Notes under the pieces: generated by a model
Databases searched by the model: none
Told to the model about the DNA's origin: nothing
The model's input: only the letters and a program-made list of their open reading frames with translations
Assembly (NCBI RefSeq): GCF_002414845.1
Contig: NZ_DIAX01000065.1
Span: 1-23,189, forward strand
DNA length: 23,189 nucleotides
From: Gordonia sp. UBA5067
Lineage (GTDB): Bacteria; Actinomycetota; Actinomycetes; Mycobacteriales; Mycobacteriaceae
Direction of reading: 5' to 3'
Part shown: positions 23,139-23,189 of the stretch, piece by piece
Position numbering within the stretch: the stretch's first letter is position 1
Layout of the letters: each line of letters begins with the position of its first letter
Program-made: the position numbers and the translations under genes

Positions 23139-23189
23139 GTGCCCAGTCGGTGGAGTTGAGGTGCCCAGTCGGTGGAGTTGAGGTGCCCA
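23139..23189 (-). repeat. 22-bp repeat array C, running off the window
   Basis: Two perfect units (23139-23160 and 23161-23182) and the first 7 bases of a third. On the minus strand the core is CCGACTGGGCACCTCAACTC, related to arrays A and B by the shared CGAsTGGGCACC and the identical 22-base period. It begins 3 bases after the exporter stop codon; its total length is unknown. Confidence 0.9.

Overview
This window is high-GC actinobacterial DNA, most probably from the order Mycobacteriales, with Gordonia or a close relative as my best guess. The evidence is the gene content and order. purL, a sterol-carrier-like gene, purF, purM, a DUF3073 gene, a ygfZ-like gene, pabC and an Rv0813c-like gene follow the order I remember from the Mycobacterium tuberculosis Rv0803-Rv0813c region. 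GTG starts are common, four-base GTGA overlaps couple genes, and several starts sit 6-7 bases after a TANNNT -10 box, as in leaderless transcripts. The genus is inference.

Layout. 1-2481: sulfate assimilation, with the 3' part of a cysNC fusion (ATP sulfurylase GTPase subunit plus APS kinase) and cysQ, whose product clears PAP. 2590-6530: purL, then two tandem CD225/dispanin-like membrane proteins and a DUF2752 membrane protein. 6531-6965: no convincing gene. 6966-8051: a dihydrodipicolinate-reductase-like dehydrogenase, ending at a hairpin/T-tract terminator. 8152-11931: a sterol-carrier-family protein, purF, purM and a PaaI-type thioesterase. 12057-13569 (minus): DUF3073 and ygfZ, divergent from pabC (13675-14568). 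14725-20764: cydABDC, encoding cytochrome bd oxidase and its CydDC ABC exporter, with a promoter that overlaps an inverted repeat. In M. tuberculosis the cyd operon lies elsewhere, so here it appears inserted into the pabC-Rv0813c interval.

20765-23189 is an accessory-looking tail. It holds a minus-strand pair (a 32-residue membrane peptide overlapping a nitrobindin/FABP-like gene), a decayed zone with coding remnants, an enoyl-CoA hydratase pseudogene with a lost 5' end, a 27-base deletion and two compensating frameshifts, and a guanidine-III riboswitch in front of a Gdx/SugE-type SMR exporter. Three tandem arrays of one 22-bp repeat family punctuate this tail: one fills the gap between cydC and the FABP gene, one sits at the broken end of the hydratase gene, and one starts 3 bases after the exporter gene and runs off the window.

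The most interesting items are the guanidine-III riboswitch and exporter unit, the 22-bp repeat family and its tie to gene decay, the uncharacterised CD225-CD225-DUF2752 membrane cluster behind purL, and the 32-residue membrane peptide coupled to the FABP-like protein. No tRNA, rRNA, CRISPR array or recognisable insertion sequence was seen.
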